Part shown: piece after piece, positions 8,318-16,643 of the stretch
Numbering within the stretch: position 1 is the first letter of the stretch
Layout of the letters: each line of letters starts with the position of its first letter
DNA from: GCA-2862585 sp036340235
GTDB lineage: Bacteria; Bacteroidota; Bacteroidia; Flavobacteriales; UBA7312
Assembly: GCA_036340235.1 (NCBI GenBank)
Contig: JAYYZE010000002.1
Coordinates: forward strand, 1-39,742
Reading direction: 5' to 3'
Length of the DNA stretch: 39,742 nucleotides
The notes under the pieces: model-generated
The model's input: the letters and a program-made list of their open reading frames with translations, nothing else
Databases searched by the model: none
Told to the model about the DNA's origin: nothing
Program-made: the position numbers and the translations under genes

Positions 8318-9016
8318 TTATTTTTTTGTTATTGTTAACTGTTCAATTCGTTTTTCATATTCATTCCCTTGAAAAATACGTTGAACAAAAATTCCAGGAG
8401 TATGTATGCTAGCTGGATCAATCTCACCTACAGGCACTAGGTGTTCTACCTCAGCAACTGTAATTTTGCCAGCCATAGCCATCATTGGGTTAAAATTACG
8501 GGCAGTTCCTTTATAAATTAAGTTACCTGCAGTATCTCCTTTCCATGCCTTTACAAAAGCAAAATCTGCAGTAAGCGCCATTTCTAAAATATGAGGCTGA
8601 CTATTAAACTCTCGTACTTCCTTTCCATTGGCAATTTCTGTACCATAACCCGCGGGCGTGAAAAAGGCTGGAATTCCCGCGCCTCCAGCACGACAACGTT
8701 CTGCTAATGACCCCTGAGGGATTAAATCAACTTCTAATTCACCACTTAACATTTGACGTTCAAATTCAGCATTTTCGCCAACATAGGAAGAGATCATTTT
8801 TTTGATTTGTCTTTTTTGAAGTAATAACCCAAGGCCAAAATCATCGACCCCCGCATTATTTGAAATACAGGTTAAACCACTGATGTTTGTTTTTGAAAGG
8901 GCTTTTATACAATTTTCAGGGATTCCACATAATCCAAAGCCCCCAACCATAAACGTCATATTGTCATCAACGCCTTGGATAGCTTCTTCAACAGATGTCA
9001 CTTCTTTATTTATCAT
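8318..9016 (-). CDS. scoA: 3-oxoacid CoA-transferase subunit A
   Basis: Alpha subunit partner of ScoB in ketone-body or short-chain acyl metabolism. The segments MVGGFGLCGIPENCI (about residues 22-36) and CISNNAGVDDFGLG are family hallmarks, as is GAGIPAFFTPAGYGTEIA. I use the ATG at 9016 (MINKEVTSVEEA, 232 aa). A longer reading to 9076 would run 49 bases into the end of the penicillin-binding protein gene and adds a basic stretch not seen in the family. With this start the gap to the upstream PBP stop is 11 bases. Confidence 0.94.
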   Translation of the reverse strand: MINKEVTSVEEAIQGVDDNMTFMVGGFGLCGIPENCIKALSKTNISGLTCISNNAGVDDFGLGLLLQKRQIKKMISSYVGENAEFERQMLSGELEVDLIPQGSLAERCRAGGAGIPAFFTPAGYGTEIANGKEVREFNSQPHILEMALTADFAFVKAWKGDTAGNLIYKGTARNFNPMMAMAGKITVAEVEHLVPVGEIDPASIHTPGIFVQRIFQGNEYEKRIEQLTITKK

Positions 9017-9027
9017 AATTGATAGTT

Positions 9028-11292
9028 TTAAAATTCTTCTTCGAATGTGTCTATAGATTGTTGGTTTGATCCACAATCTGAGAAAATATCTAAACTAGTT
9101 GGGATATCAAAATCTACAGGAAATATCCCTAATTCTGTTGAATCTTGATATACTTTTGTCATGTATTCTGCCCATACAGGCAAAGCCATATTGGCGCCCT
9201 GTCCGTAAAAAGTGGTTCGAAAATGAACACTCCTATCTTCATTACCAGACCAAACTCCGGTAACCAAGTTTGGTGTTATTCCCATAAACCATCCGTCTGA
9301 GTTGTTTTGAGTGGTACCTGTTTTTCCTCCAATTTCATTTTCAAATTTATACTTTCTTCTTAATCTTACACCAGTACCCAATTTAGTTTCAGCATGAGGG
9401 TTGTATACGCCATCAACAACACCTTGAAGCATCTTGACCATAAGGTTTGCGGTTTTTTCACTCATAGCTTCATTGGTTTCTGGCTGAAACTCTTCTAATA
9501 CTATTCCGTTTTTATCTTCAATACGTTGAATAAATATTGGCTCTGTCCAAACCCCTTTATTAACAAACGTTGAGTAGGCGCCAACCATCTCATAAACAGA
9601 TAAATCAAAAGTACCTAAGCAAATTGAAGGTACAGGTTCTAAATTACTTTTAATCCCCATTTTTTTAGCTAGGTCTAATACAGAATGCGGCCCAAATTGT
9701 TTCATAATAAATGCCGTAACGGTGTTAATGGAATTAGCCATGCCGAATTTTAAATTCATTAATATTCCATTGAATTTGTCATCTGAATTCCTAGGCACCC
9801 AGTCTTTTTCGGGCAAACCCCATTTATCTTTTTCAAAAACAACTGGGACGTTAGGTACTTCATAGCAAGGTGAATACCCCTCTTGTAGAGCCAAAGCATA
9901 CAAAAAGGGTTTAAAGGTTGAGCCAACCTGTCGCTTTCCTACTTTCACATGATCGTACTTGAAGTGTTTGTAATTGATACCACCAACATATGCTTTTACA
10001 TGACCGGTGTGGGGGTCCATACTCATTAGTCCAGAATGGATGAAGTATTTGTAGTACTTAATAGAATCCATGGGACTCATTATGGTATCAACTTCTCCTT
10101 TCCAAGAGAACACTTTCATGGGTACTTTTGTGTTAAAAATACGCTTAATCTCATTTGTCGATCTATTAGTTTTTTTGAGTTTTTGATAGCGATCAGATCG
10201 TTTCATGCCTTGCTCCAAGATAGCTTTTATTTGACTAGTCGAAAAGTCCTTAGGAAATGGGGCGTTAGTATATCCTTTCCAGTGTTTATAAAAATCGTCT
10301 TGCAATGAGCTTATGTGGCTGTGTACAGCACTTTCGGCATGTTGTTGCATTTTGGAGTTGATCGTTGTATATACTTTAAGCCCATCAGTGTATAAGTTAT
10401 AATTGGAGCCATCGGCTTTGACTTTATTAGTACACCACCTTCTCAACTCACCACGTAAGTATTCTCTGAGATAGGGGGCTAGTCCTTTGTCGTGACTTGC
10501 TTTTTTGAAGTCTAAAACTATTGGTAGTGATGAAAGGGAGTCGCATTGTTGAGCAGATAAAAAGTCATATTTCTTCATTTGTGATAATACGATATTTCTT
10601 CTGTTGAGTGTGTTTTCCAGTCGTCTATTTGGGTTGTAAAGAGACGGGTTTTTAAGCATCCCAACAAGAACGGCAGATTCTTGTAAATTAAGTTCAGATG
10701 GGTTAGTGTTAAAATATACCTTGGCGGCGGATTTTATTCCAACAGCATTATTAATAAAATCAAATTTGTTTAGGTACATGGTTAGAATTTCATCTTTGGT
10801 ATACTGCCTTTCCAATCTAACGGCAATTATCCATTCTTTCAGTTTTTGCATTATTCGTTCTACACCAGATGCTGGACTCTTGGTAAAAAGCATTTTAGCT
10901 AGTTGTTGGGTAATGGTACTTCCGCCACCAGAACTTTGATTGGTAGCAATGCCCTTAACAACAGCACGAACCAATGCTCTCACATCTATTCCCGAGTGAC
11001 TATAAAAACGGATATCTTCTGTGGCAATAAGGGCATTAATCATGTTTGGTGATATGTCTTGGTATTTGACATTGCTACGGTTTTCAAAAAAATAGCTCCC
11101 TAGTACAACTCCATCAGATGAAATTATTTCAGTAGCAAGATTACTTTTTGGGTTTTCAAGCTCTTCGAAAGAAGGCAGGCTTCCAAAAAACCCCAAAGAA
11201 GTCATATACAAAATAACTGCCAAGATAATCAGAGGGCTGAACACAAATAACCAAATAGAGATAACTTTTTGTCTGTTTGAAAAATGACTCAT
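9028..11292 (-). CDS. Class A penicillin-binding protein 1A (peptidoglycan glycosyltransferase/transpeptidase)
   Basis: Bifunctional enzyme that polymerises and cross-links peptidoglycan in the periplasm. The 754-residue chain starts with a membrane anchor (about residues 10-33). A GT51 glycosyltransferase domain follows, with ATEDIRFYSHSGID (about 90-103, catalytic Glu) and GGGSTITQQLAKML (about 120-133). The transpeptidase domain has the active-site SxxK motif in GSTFKPFLYAL, an SIN motif in ANSINTV and KTG in GGKTGTTQNNSDGW. The position directly after gldH is conserved in Bacteroidota. It is separated from gldH by a single base, so it belongs to the holB operon. Confidence 0.95.
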   Translation of the reverse strand: MSHFSNRQKVISIWLFVFSPLIILAVILYMTSLGFFGSLPSFEELENPKSNLATEIISSDGVVLGSYFFENRSNVKYQDISPNMINALIATEDIRFYSHSGIDVRALVRAVVKGIATNQSSGGGSTITQQLAKMLFTKSPASGVERIMQKLKEWIIAVRLERQYTKDEILTMYLNKFDFINNAVGIKSAAKVYFNTNPSELNLQESAVLVGMLKNPSLYNPNRRLENTLNRRNIVLSQMKKYDFLSAQQCDSLSSLPIVLDFKKASHDKGLAPYLREYLRGELRRWCTNKVKADGSNYNLYTDGLKVYTTINSKMQQHAESAVHSHISSLQDDFYKHWKGYTNAPFPKDFSTSQIKAILEQGMKRSDRYQKLKKTNRSTNEIKRIFNTKVPMKVFSWKGEVDTIMSPMDSIKYYKYFIHSGLMSMDPHTGHVKAYVGGINYKHFKYDHVKVGKRQVGSTFKPFLYALALQEGYSPCYEVPNVPVVFEKDKWGLPEKDWVPRNSDDKFNGILMNLKFGMANSINTVTAFIMKQFGPHSVLDLAKKMGIKSNLEPVPSICLGTFDLSVYEMVGAYSTFVNKGVWTEPIFIQRIEDKNGIVLEEFQPETNEAMSEKTANLMVKMLQGVVDGVYNPHAETKLGTGVRLRRKYKFENEIGGKTGTTQNNSDGWFMGITPNLVTGVWSGNEDRSVHFRTTFYGQGANMALPVWAEYMTKVYQDSTELGIFPVDFDIPTSLDIFSDCGSNQQSIDTFEEEF

Positions 11293-11293
11293 A

Positions 11294-11773
11294 TTAATAA
11301 TTTGTTTTTTCTATGCGGAGGCCTATTTCCATAATGCCCGGCAAGTATTCAATGTGTGATAAGTCCCCGTGTCGCATAGCTTGTTCAACTCTAAACGTAT
11401 ATCTACCCTCCTTTTCGAAAGAACGATTGTCATACATAATTTGAATATCCCAAATATCTCCCAATCCATCGCCCAGCCATTTTCCATTGTCTTGTGCTAA
11501 CAAACATTCTAAAGTATCAACAGAATGGGTGTTGTCTGGGGAAATGGTGTGAATGAAAAGCCATAGATTTGAAAAAGGGTATGCGCTAGAATGTCGAATA
11601 TTTACAAGTAATCTTTGCTCGGAAATGGTATCGATATTATCATATTCGAATGACGGGACTTGTTGTAAGCTCCATACATTATCGACAATGTCAATGTTTG
11701 TTTCGAAAAGACGACTATTGTCACAAGACCAAAAAACGAAACAAATGCTAATTAGATAAAACAGTCGATTCAT
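11294..11773 (-). CDS. gldH: Gliding motility lipoprotein GldH
   Basis: A 159-residue lipoprotein of the Bacteroidota gliding-motility group, required for gliding in Flavobacterium johnsoniae. The signal peptide ends in a lipobox-like FVFWSC with the lipidated Cys at residue 17. The body shows the family pattern around VNIRHSSAYPFSNLWLFI and the central WLGDGLGDIWD motif (about residues 99-109). The ATG overlaps the ricT stop by four bases, and pbp1A follows after one base, the usual order in this phylum. Its presence fits the T9SS-type sorting domain seen in the large surface protein at 29043. Confidence 0.93.
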   Translation of the reverse strand: MNRLFYLISICFVFWSCDNSRLFETNIDIVDNVWSLQQVPSFEYDNIDTISEQRLLVNIRHSSAYPFSNLWLFIHTISPDNTHSVDTLECLLAQDNGKWLGDGLGDIWDIQIMYDNRSFEKEGRYTFRVEQAMRHGDLSHIEYLPGIMEIGLRIEKTNY

Positions 11774-12927
11774 CGCTTTCTTGATTTTCTGAATTTTGAT
11801 CGGTTTTTTCGTTGACGACTTGATCGATTAGTTTTTCTGTCAAATCGATTGATACTGTCTTGTCCGACTACATTATTAAAGTAATTTTTCATTTCAACTG
11901 GGGCCTTTACATATGTGTCTAACTGATCAACGATAATTCCTTGTTTATTTTTTGAAATGATGTCTTTTACATAGTCTAAGTCTAACTCAAATGTTTGATA
12001 GTCGTTAGGATCGTCATAAGTGTACCAAACTTTTCGTTGAAAAATATCCATTTTGACAAATTTACCATTTCCTTTTTTTGTTTTGAGAACCGTCTGAGTG
12101 TCCGGAAATTCTTTTAATCCTTCTACGTAACTGTCTAATTCAAAGTTTAAACAGCATTTTAACTTACCACATTGCCCTGCCAACTTTTGTGGGTTGATGG
12201 ATAATTGTTGATATCTGGCTGCAGAGGTACTAACGGTTCTAAAGTCAGTTAACCATGACGAACAACAAAGTTCTCTACCACAAGCTCCAATACCACCTAA
12301 TCTGGCTGACTCTTGCCTAGCGCCAATTTGTCTCATTTCTATTTTGACTCTAAAGGAAGATGAGAGTTTTTTTATTAGTTCGCGAAAGTCAACTCTTCCG
12401 TTCGCGGTGTAGTAAAAGGTTGCTTTAGTATTATCTCCTTGGTATTCTACGTCACTTATTTTCATTTCAAGCCCTAGATTTAGGGCTATTTTTCTAGCCT
12501 CGTACATGGAATCCTCTTCTAATGAGGTGGCTTTTTGCCATTTCGAAATATCGTTTTCTTTAGCTTTTCTGTAAATCACATTAAGAGCATCCGTCTCATA
12601 CGATTTAAGTTTTTTCTTCATTTGAAGCTTAGCCATTTCACCGACTACAGACACAACGCCAATATCATGTCCGGGGCTGGCTTCAACAGCTACTACATCG
12701 CCAACAGCTAACGGTAGTCGATTACTATTTTTGTAAAAATGCTTTCTACTACCCTTAAACCGAACTTCAATACCATCAAAGTGCTCTGAAGATGTGCTGC
12801 CTTGAACATTTGACAGCCAATCGAATACAACTAATTGTTGGCAACCGCCAGAACCACAATTACCATTGTTTTTACACCCTCTTGGCAAACCACTACCACA
12901 ACTTGTCGAACATCCTTTACATCCCAT
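11770..12927 (-). CDS. ricT: PSP1/RicT-family protein (YaaT homologue) with Cys-rich N-terminus
   Basis: 385-residue member of the PSP1 (RicT/YaaT) family. In Bacillus, RicT is part of the Ric complex, which binds Fe-S clusters and modulates RNA maturation and development; the role in Bacteroidota is unknown. The PSP1 core includes a GGIGACGRELCCSSWL segment and a second Cys-rich stretch, GQCGKLKCCLNFE. Unusually, the first 29 residues hold six Cys (3, 6, 10, 18, 24, 29) and a GSG-rich spacer, resembling a metal-binding tail. The C-terminus is strongly basic (RKNRSKFRKSRKR), suggesting RNA or DNA contact. It overlaps gldH by four bases and follows holB after one base. Confidence 0.92.
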   Translation of the reverse strand: MGCKGCSTSCGSGLPRGCKNNGNCGSGGCQQLVVFDWLSNVQGSTSSEHFDGIEVRFKGSRKHFYKNSNRLPLAVGDVVAVEASPGHDIGVVSVVGEMAKLQMKKKLKSYETDALNVIYRKAKENDISKWQKATSLEEDSMYEARKIALNLGLEMKISDVEYQGDNTKATFYYTANGRVDFRELIKKLSSSFRVKIEMRQIGARQESARLGGIGACGRELCCSSWLTDFRTVSTSAARYQQLSINPQKLAGQCGKLKCCLNFELDSYVEGLKEFPDTQTVLKTKKGNGKFVKMDIFQRKVWYTYDDPNDYQTFELDLDYVKDIISKNKQGIIVDQLDTYVKAPVEMKNYFNNVVGQDSINRFDRKTNRSSRQRKNRSKFRKSRKR

Positions 12928-12928
12928 A

Positions 12929-14083
12929 TTATGTGCGTATTGTCTCGTGCAAAGTTACTTTTTTAGCATGAAGTAAGACCGTTAACTTAAGGGCTAAATC
13001 CATAAATATAAATTTTGGACTTCCGTTTCTAGAAATATGAATATGTGCTTTCTCTAATTCTTGGATGATGTTAGACATATTTTGAGAATGAATAAATGGG
13101 GCAAACTTTTCGGTAAACGCGCGCTCTTCTGGTCTTAGTCGTTGAATAGATTCCTCTGCAAAATTAAATATCAAACATTCTCTAATCATGTGAAGAGCGT
13201 AATTTAAAAATCCCTTTTGATTTTCTCTTCCCCATCGGCTAACACTATCAACCCAATGAGACAGGTCTAATATTTTGGCTTGGTAGCATAACCTCATCAG
13301 AGTCTGAAATTCAGTAGTATTTTGTTCAAGAGACTCACTACCCATACATAGGTGAGAAGCTCTGCCAATATTTCCAGCTGAAAGAGTACTTAATTCTTTA
13401 GCATTTTGTTCAGTAATATTATAGCGTTCAACAAGAAAAGACGATAACTCATTTTCAGAGGCTGGATCTATATGAACGGTTTGTAGTCGTGATACAATGG
13501 TTTCCAAAAGAAATTCTTGAGAAGAGGCAAGCAACACAAAAATAGTGTTCGATGGGGGCTCTTCTAACACTTTCAATAATTTGTTGGCAGCCGCATGATG
13601 CATTTTATCTGCTTGCCAAATAATAATCAGTCGGTAAGAATTTTCATACGGTTTTAGACTGAGCTTTTTTGCTAGATTATTGGCCTCATGAGCGCTAATA
13701 AACCCTTGTTTGTTACCTGCTCCTATGTCCAAAAGCCAATCTTCTGCGGACATGTAAGGTCTTTGTGCCACAGAGTTTCTCCAATCTTCCAAAAAGTGTT
13801 CGCTAAGAGCTTGTGCAGACTTATTAGTTATAACAGGAAAAATAAAATGCACGTCGGGATGAATGAGCTTGTCACATTTTAGACAAGAGGCACACTTCCC
13901 ACACGAATCGCTGTCGGTTTTGTCTGTACACATAAGGTATTGAGCAAAAGCCAAAGCAATAGCTAGGCTCGCAGAACCCTCATCACCAACAAATAAATGA
14001 GCGTGGCTTAGTCGCCCATGCTCAGTGGCTTTTATAAGTTGGCGCTTTATATGATGATTAGATGGGATTTCAGCGAAACGCAT
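12929..14083 (-). CDS. holB: DNA polymerase III subunit delta'
   Basis: Clamp-loader subunit that helps open and load the beta sliding clamp. The AAA+ fold has a degenerate P-loop (VGDEGSASLA, lacking the Lys) as is normal for delta'. A four-Cys zinc module follows (Cys around residues 48-66, spaced CGKCASCLKC at its end). HAAANKLLKVLEEPP and a sensor segment FVLLASSQEFLLETIVSRLQ are also visible. I start at the ATG at 14083 (MRFAEIPSNHHIK, 384 aa). A TTG 18 bases upstream is in frame but lies within the TACCTTTG promoter box. First gene of the holB-ricT-gldH-pbp1A-scoAB operon. Confidence 0.94.
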   Translation of the reverse strand: MRFAEIPSNHHIKRQLIKATEHGRLSHAHLFVGDEGSASLAIALAFAQYLMCTDKTDSDSCGKCASCLKCDKLIHPDVHFIFPVITNKSAQALSEHFLEDWRNSVAQRPYMSAEDWLLDIGAGNKQGFISAHEANNLAKKLSLKPYENSYRLIIIWQADKMHHAAANKLLKVLEEPPSNTIFVLLASSQEFLLETIVSRLQTVHIDPASENELSSFLVERYNITEQNAKELSTLSAGNIGRASHLCMGSESLEQNTTEFQTLMRLCYQAKILDLSHWVDSVSRWGRENQKGFLNYALHMIRECLIFNFAEESIQRLRPEERAFTEKFAPFIHSQNMSNIIQELEKAHIHISRNGSPKFIFMDLALKLTVLLHAKKVTLHETIRT

Positions 14084-14098
14084 AAAAACGTCTTTTTT

Positions 14099-14106
14099 CA
14101 AAGGTA
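14099..14106 (-). promoter_or_regulatory. -7 box of the holB operon
   Basis: TACCTTTG on the minus strand, a full match to TAnnTTTG, 15 bases before the holB ATG. It probably drives the whole minus-strand operon down to the hairpin at 7618-7654. Confidence 0.6.
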
Positions 14107-14163
14107 ATGAATATTTTTTTTAATCTTTAGAGATGAATTACATTTGCCGTAAATTTTGATACG

Positions 14164-15357
14164 ATGAATAGATTAGACGATATTGCTATTAATGGTCAAC
14201 GATTTTTGGTGCGCGTTGATTTTAATGTGCCGATGGATTCAAATCATCAGGTAACAGACGACACTAGAATACGCGCTGCTCTTCCGACTATAAATAAAAT
14301 AATTAACAACGGAGGAAGAGTGATACTAATGTCTCACAGAGGAAGACCCAAAGGAAAGCAAGACGATTTATCCATGCGCCACTTACTACCTCACTTGGAG
14401 CGACTTCTGAATCAGAGCGTTCTTTTCATTGGCAAATGCATTGGTGAGGAGGTGGAAAAATTAAGTTATGATTTAAAAGAAGGTCAGATAATGTTGATTG
14501 AAAATCTACGATTTCATGATGAAGAAAAAAAGGGCGATTTGACCTTTGCTAAGGCGCTCTCAAAGCTTGGTGATATCTACGTGAACGATGCTTTTGGAAC
14601 CGCGCACAGAGCTCATGCGTCGACCGCTGTTATAGCTTCTTTTTTTGGTAAAGACAAATGCTTTGGCTACTTAATGTCTAACGAAATAGACAATATTTCT
14701 AAGGTTACAGAAAAAGCCGTTAAACCGTTCACTGCCATTGTAGGGGGTGCCAAGGTGTCTTCAAAAATTACTATTATTTATCGTCTTTTGGACTTAGTCG
14801 ACAACCTAATTGTAGGCGGCGGGATGGCTTATACCTTTATTAAGGCCGATGGTGGACAAGTTGGGAGTTCGCTTGTTGAAGACGAGGCATTAGACTTAGC
14901 AAAAACTATTCGTGAGGAGGCCAATAAAAGAGGCGTGCTCATACACCTACCGGTCGACTCCATCAACGCAGATCAATTTGCTAATGATGCCAACACAGAA
15001 TACACACCAATACACGCTATTTCGCCAACCTTTATGGGTTTAGACATTGGCCCTAAATCCATTGAGTTGTTTTCTGATGTAATTTTAAGTTCATCCACCG
15101 TTTTGTGGAATGGCCCTATGGGAGTTTTTGAAATGCAATCTTTCTCTAATGGAACCAGCGCAATAGCCACTTCGCTAGCAAAAGCAAGTGAAAAGGGTGC
15201 TTTTACATTAGTAGGCGGTGGCGATTCAGTAGCAGCCATTAATACCTTTCGATTAGCAGATAAAGTTAGCTATGTGTCGACAGGTGGAGGAGCCATGTTA
15301 GAATACTTAGAAGGCAAGGTACTTCCGGGCATAGCTGCCATTAATGAGGGCGTATAG
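14164..15357 (+). CDS. pgk: Phosphoglycerate kinase
   Basis: Glycolytic enzyme that transfers the acyl phosphate of 1,3-bisphosphoglycerate to ADP. The 397-residue length is standard. Substrate-binding motifs are RVDFNVPMD (about residues 17-25) and LMSHRGRPKG (about 55-64), with ENLRFHDEE, VNDAFGTAHRAHAST, GGAKVSSK, the nucleotide-site NGPMGVFE and the C-terminal GGGDSVAA. It has short upstream space (80 bases from the divergent holB ATG); a slightly off-consensus TAAATTTTG at 14150 could be its promoter. Its 3' end overlaps the convergent cvpA by 17 bases. Confidence 0.97.
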   Translation: MNRLDDIAINGQRFLVRVDFNVPMDSNHQVTDDTRIRAALPTINKIINNGGRVILMSHRGRPKGKQDDLSMRHLLPHLERLLNQSVLFIGKCIGEEVEKLSYDLKEGQIMLIENLRFHDEEKKGDLTFAKALSKLGDIYVNDAFGTAHRAHASTAVIASFFGKDKCFGYLMSNEIDNISKVTEKAVKPFTAIVGGAKVSSKITIIYRLLDLVDNLIVGGGMAYTFIKADGGQVGSSLVEDEALDLAKTIREEANKRGVLIHLPVDSINADQFANDANTEYTPIHAISPTFMGLDIGPKSIELFSDVILSSSTVLWNGPMGVFEMQSFSNGTSAIATSLAKASEKGAFTLVGGGDSVAAINTFRLADKVSYVSTGGGAMLEYLEGKVLPGIAAINEGV

Positions 15358-15886
15358 ACTCATCAAATTGTTTCCAGGCCTGCTCCGCTTCCTCAATCAG
15401 CGAATAGGCATCACTTACATTGGGAACAATGGTACTTACCATGTTTGAAATTGGTCGGTATAGCAAGGAAGTGTTTTTTTGTTCTATGGGAATGAGTTGA
15501 AGGTGGTTGTCAAAAGTGTTAAACACCAACAAAGTGGCGCTGATAACAAAAGCGACTTTTAGCACTCCAAAAATACCTCCTAACATTCGACTCATAAATC
15601 CCAATGCTACCAATTTTAAAATCCGATCAATTATATACCCGATTACTCTAACTATCAGCACAATAGCCAAGAATGTTATGGCAAATGATACAATGGGCAA
15701 AAAAGATGAATCAATTGAAAACTGTTTGCTAAGAGTTGGTTGAATATAAATGGCAAAATGCAAAGCACCATAAATACCAAAGACTAATGCCAAAAGAGTA
15801 GCTAATTCAATTATAATTCCTTTAGAAAACCCTTTGTAAAGCCCCCAAAGCAGGGGAATGGAAAGTATAATGTCTAAATAGTTCAT
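15341..15886 (-). CDS. CvpA family membrane protein
   Basis: A 181-residue inner-membrane protein of the CvpA (colicin V production) family. Four hydrophobic segments are visible (about residues 4-20, 24-48, 62-88, 101-123), with the family's N-terminal LDIILSIPLLWGLYKGFSKG, in which the glycine-bearing loop between the first two helices is typical, and MSRMLGGIFG in the last loop. CvpA proteins affect envelope processes and colicin V export in E. coli, but the biochemical role is not established. Its stop lies within the end of pgk. The -7 box TACTTTTG (15894-15901, minus) sits seven bases before the ATG. Confidence 0.85.
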   Translation of the reverse strand: MNYLDIILSIPLLWGLYKGFSKGIIIELATLLALVFGIYGALHFAIYIQPTLSKQFSIDSSFLPIVSFAITFLAIVLIVRVIGYIIDRILKLVALGFMSRMLGGIFGVLKVAFVISATLLVFNTFDNHLQLIPIEQKNTSLLYRPISNMVSTIVPNVSDAYSLIEEAEQAWKQFDESIRPH

Positions 15887-15893
15887 AACGCTT

Positions 15894-15910
15894 CAAAAGT
15901 AGTATTTTTG
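15894..15910. promoter_or_regulatory. Back-to-back -7 boxes between cvpA and the 108-aa gene
   Basis: TACTTTTG on the minus strand (15894-15901) and TATTTTTG on the plus strand (15903-15910) are separated by one base. Each is only 4-7 bases from its start codon. Each promoter's -33 region would therefore lie inside the other gene, so the two should compete for RNA polymerase. Confidence 0.55.
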
Positions 15911-15914
15911 TTGG

Positions 15915-16241
15915 ATGAATGAGGCTTTAAATATTAGATATGCTAAAATAGTATCTGACTTGAATGAACAATTTGGTCAAGAAATGGATTTACAAGGCGT
16001 TTTATTTTTAATTGGCGTTCAAGAACTAGGGAAAGGTTACTTGCCTTTGAACAAAAATCAAAAACTTGAAGTGATGCATATTGCAGTATGCGCCCTGCTG
16101 AGCCAGTGGGGATACTACAAATTTGAAGGACACGATGAAGAAGGTTGGCCACATTGGAACGCAACAGATGAATTACCCCGTTTAAGCCCCAAGCAACAAG
16201 AGCGTTTGATAAAAGAAGCGATAGTTGAGTATTTTAACTAG
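15915..16241 (+). CDS. Conserved uncharacterised 108-aa protein
   Basis: A soluble protein with no signal peptide or membrane segment. I do not recognise a named domain, although similar short proteins occur in Bacteroidota genomes. It appears mostly helical, with a conserved-looking centre (VLFLIGVQELGKGY, about residues 29-42; helix with MHIAVCALLSQWGYY) followed by an acidic/aromatic stretch (EGHDEEGWPHWNATDELP). A full -7 box ends four bases before the ATG, so the mRNA would be almost leaderless. Its TAG stop shares the CTAG tetramer (16238-16241) with the stop of the convergent lipoprotein gene. Function is unknown. Confidence 0.8.
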   Translation: MNEALNIRYAKIVSDLNEQFGQEMDLQGVLFLIGVQELGKGYLPLNKNQKLEVMHIAVCALLSQWGYYKFEGHDEEGWPHWNATDELPRLSPKQQERLIKEAIVEYFN

Positions 16242-16597
16242 TACGTCTCCATTAAAACATCTTTGTAGATGGTTTTGCCATGAGAAAGACGTATGACAGA
16301 CTCGCCAAATAACAACGTATCATTACCATCAGAAAAGGTAACTGCACCGACATTCATAAGCGCCTCCAACTCCAAGACGTGTTCTGTTTGGCCATTATAG
16401 TCAGATACTAAAGTACTAACTACATTCGTTTGAGTTACACCGACAATATCATTTTGGGAGAGGGTGACGATCGCATTAGGAACTCGATTGCCATCGCTGT
16501 CATAAAGTGTGATAATACCAACTGTTGGTGACTCTTTATAACAGGAGGAAAAAGAAATTAATAGTACAAAAAAAACTAGCAAATGACTAATTTTCAT
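16238..16597 (-). CDS. Small putative lipoprotein, Ig/Big-like fold possible
   Basis: With the ATG at 16597 this is a 119-residue protein starting MKISHLLVFFVLLISFSSC, a clear lipoprotein signal with the Cys at residue 19. A longer open frame upstream to 16690 has no support and would overlap the divergent cyclophilin gene. The mature part has a DSDGNRVPNAIVTLSQNDIVG stretch followed by DYNGQTEHVLELEALMNVGAVTF. That pattern resembles a carboxypeptidase-regulatory-like or Big-type beta-sandwich of about 90 residues, which in Bacteroidota often binds partners at the outer membrane. Function unknown. It has its own -7 box 30 bases upstream. Confidence 0.75.
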   Translation of the reverse strand: MKISHLLVFFVLLISFSSCYKESPTVGIITLYDSDGNRVPNAIVTLSQNDIVGVTQTNVVSTLVSDYNGQTEHVLELEALMNVGAVTFSDGNDTLLFGESVIRLSHGKTIYKDVLMETY

Positions 16598-16627
16598 ATT
16601 GTAATGATTATTTGTTAATTTGCATTT

Positions 16628-16635
16628 CAAAGATA
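16628..16635 (-). promoter_or_regulatory. -7 box of the small lipoprotein gene
   Basis: TATCTTTG on the minus strand, 30 bases before the ATG at 16597. The divergent cyclophilin start at 16644 is nine bases away on the other side. Confidence 0.5.
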
Positions 16636-16643
16636 ATAATAAT

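Noticed and set aside
9017..9076. Longer start for scoA
   Set aside because: It overlaps the end of the penicillin-binding protein gene and adds residues absent from the family.
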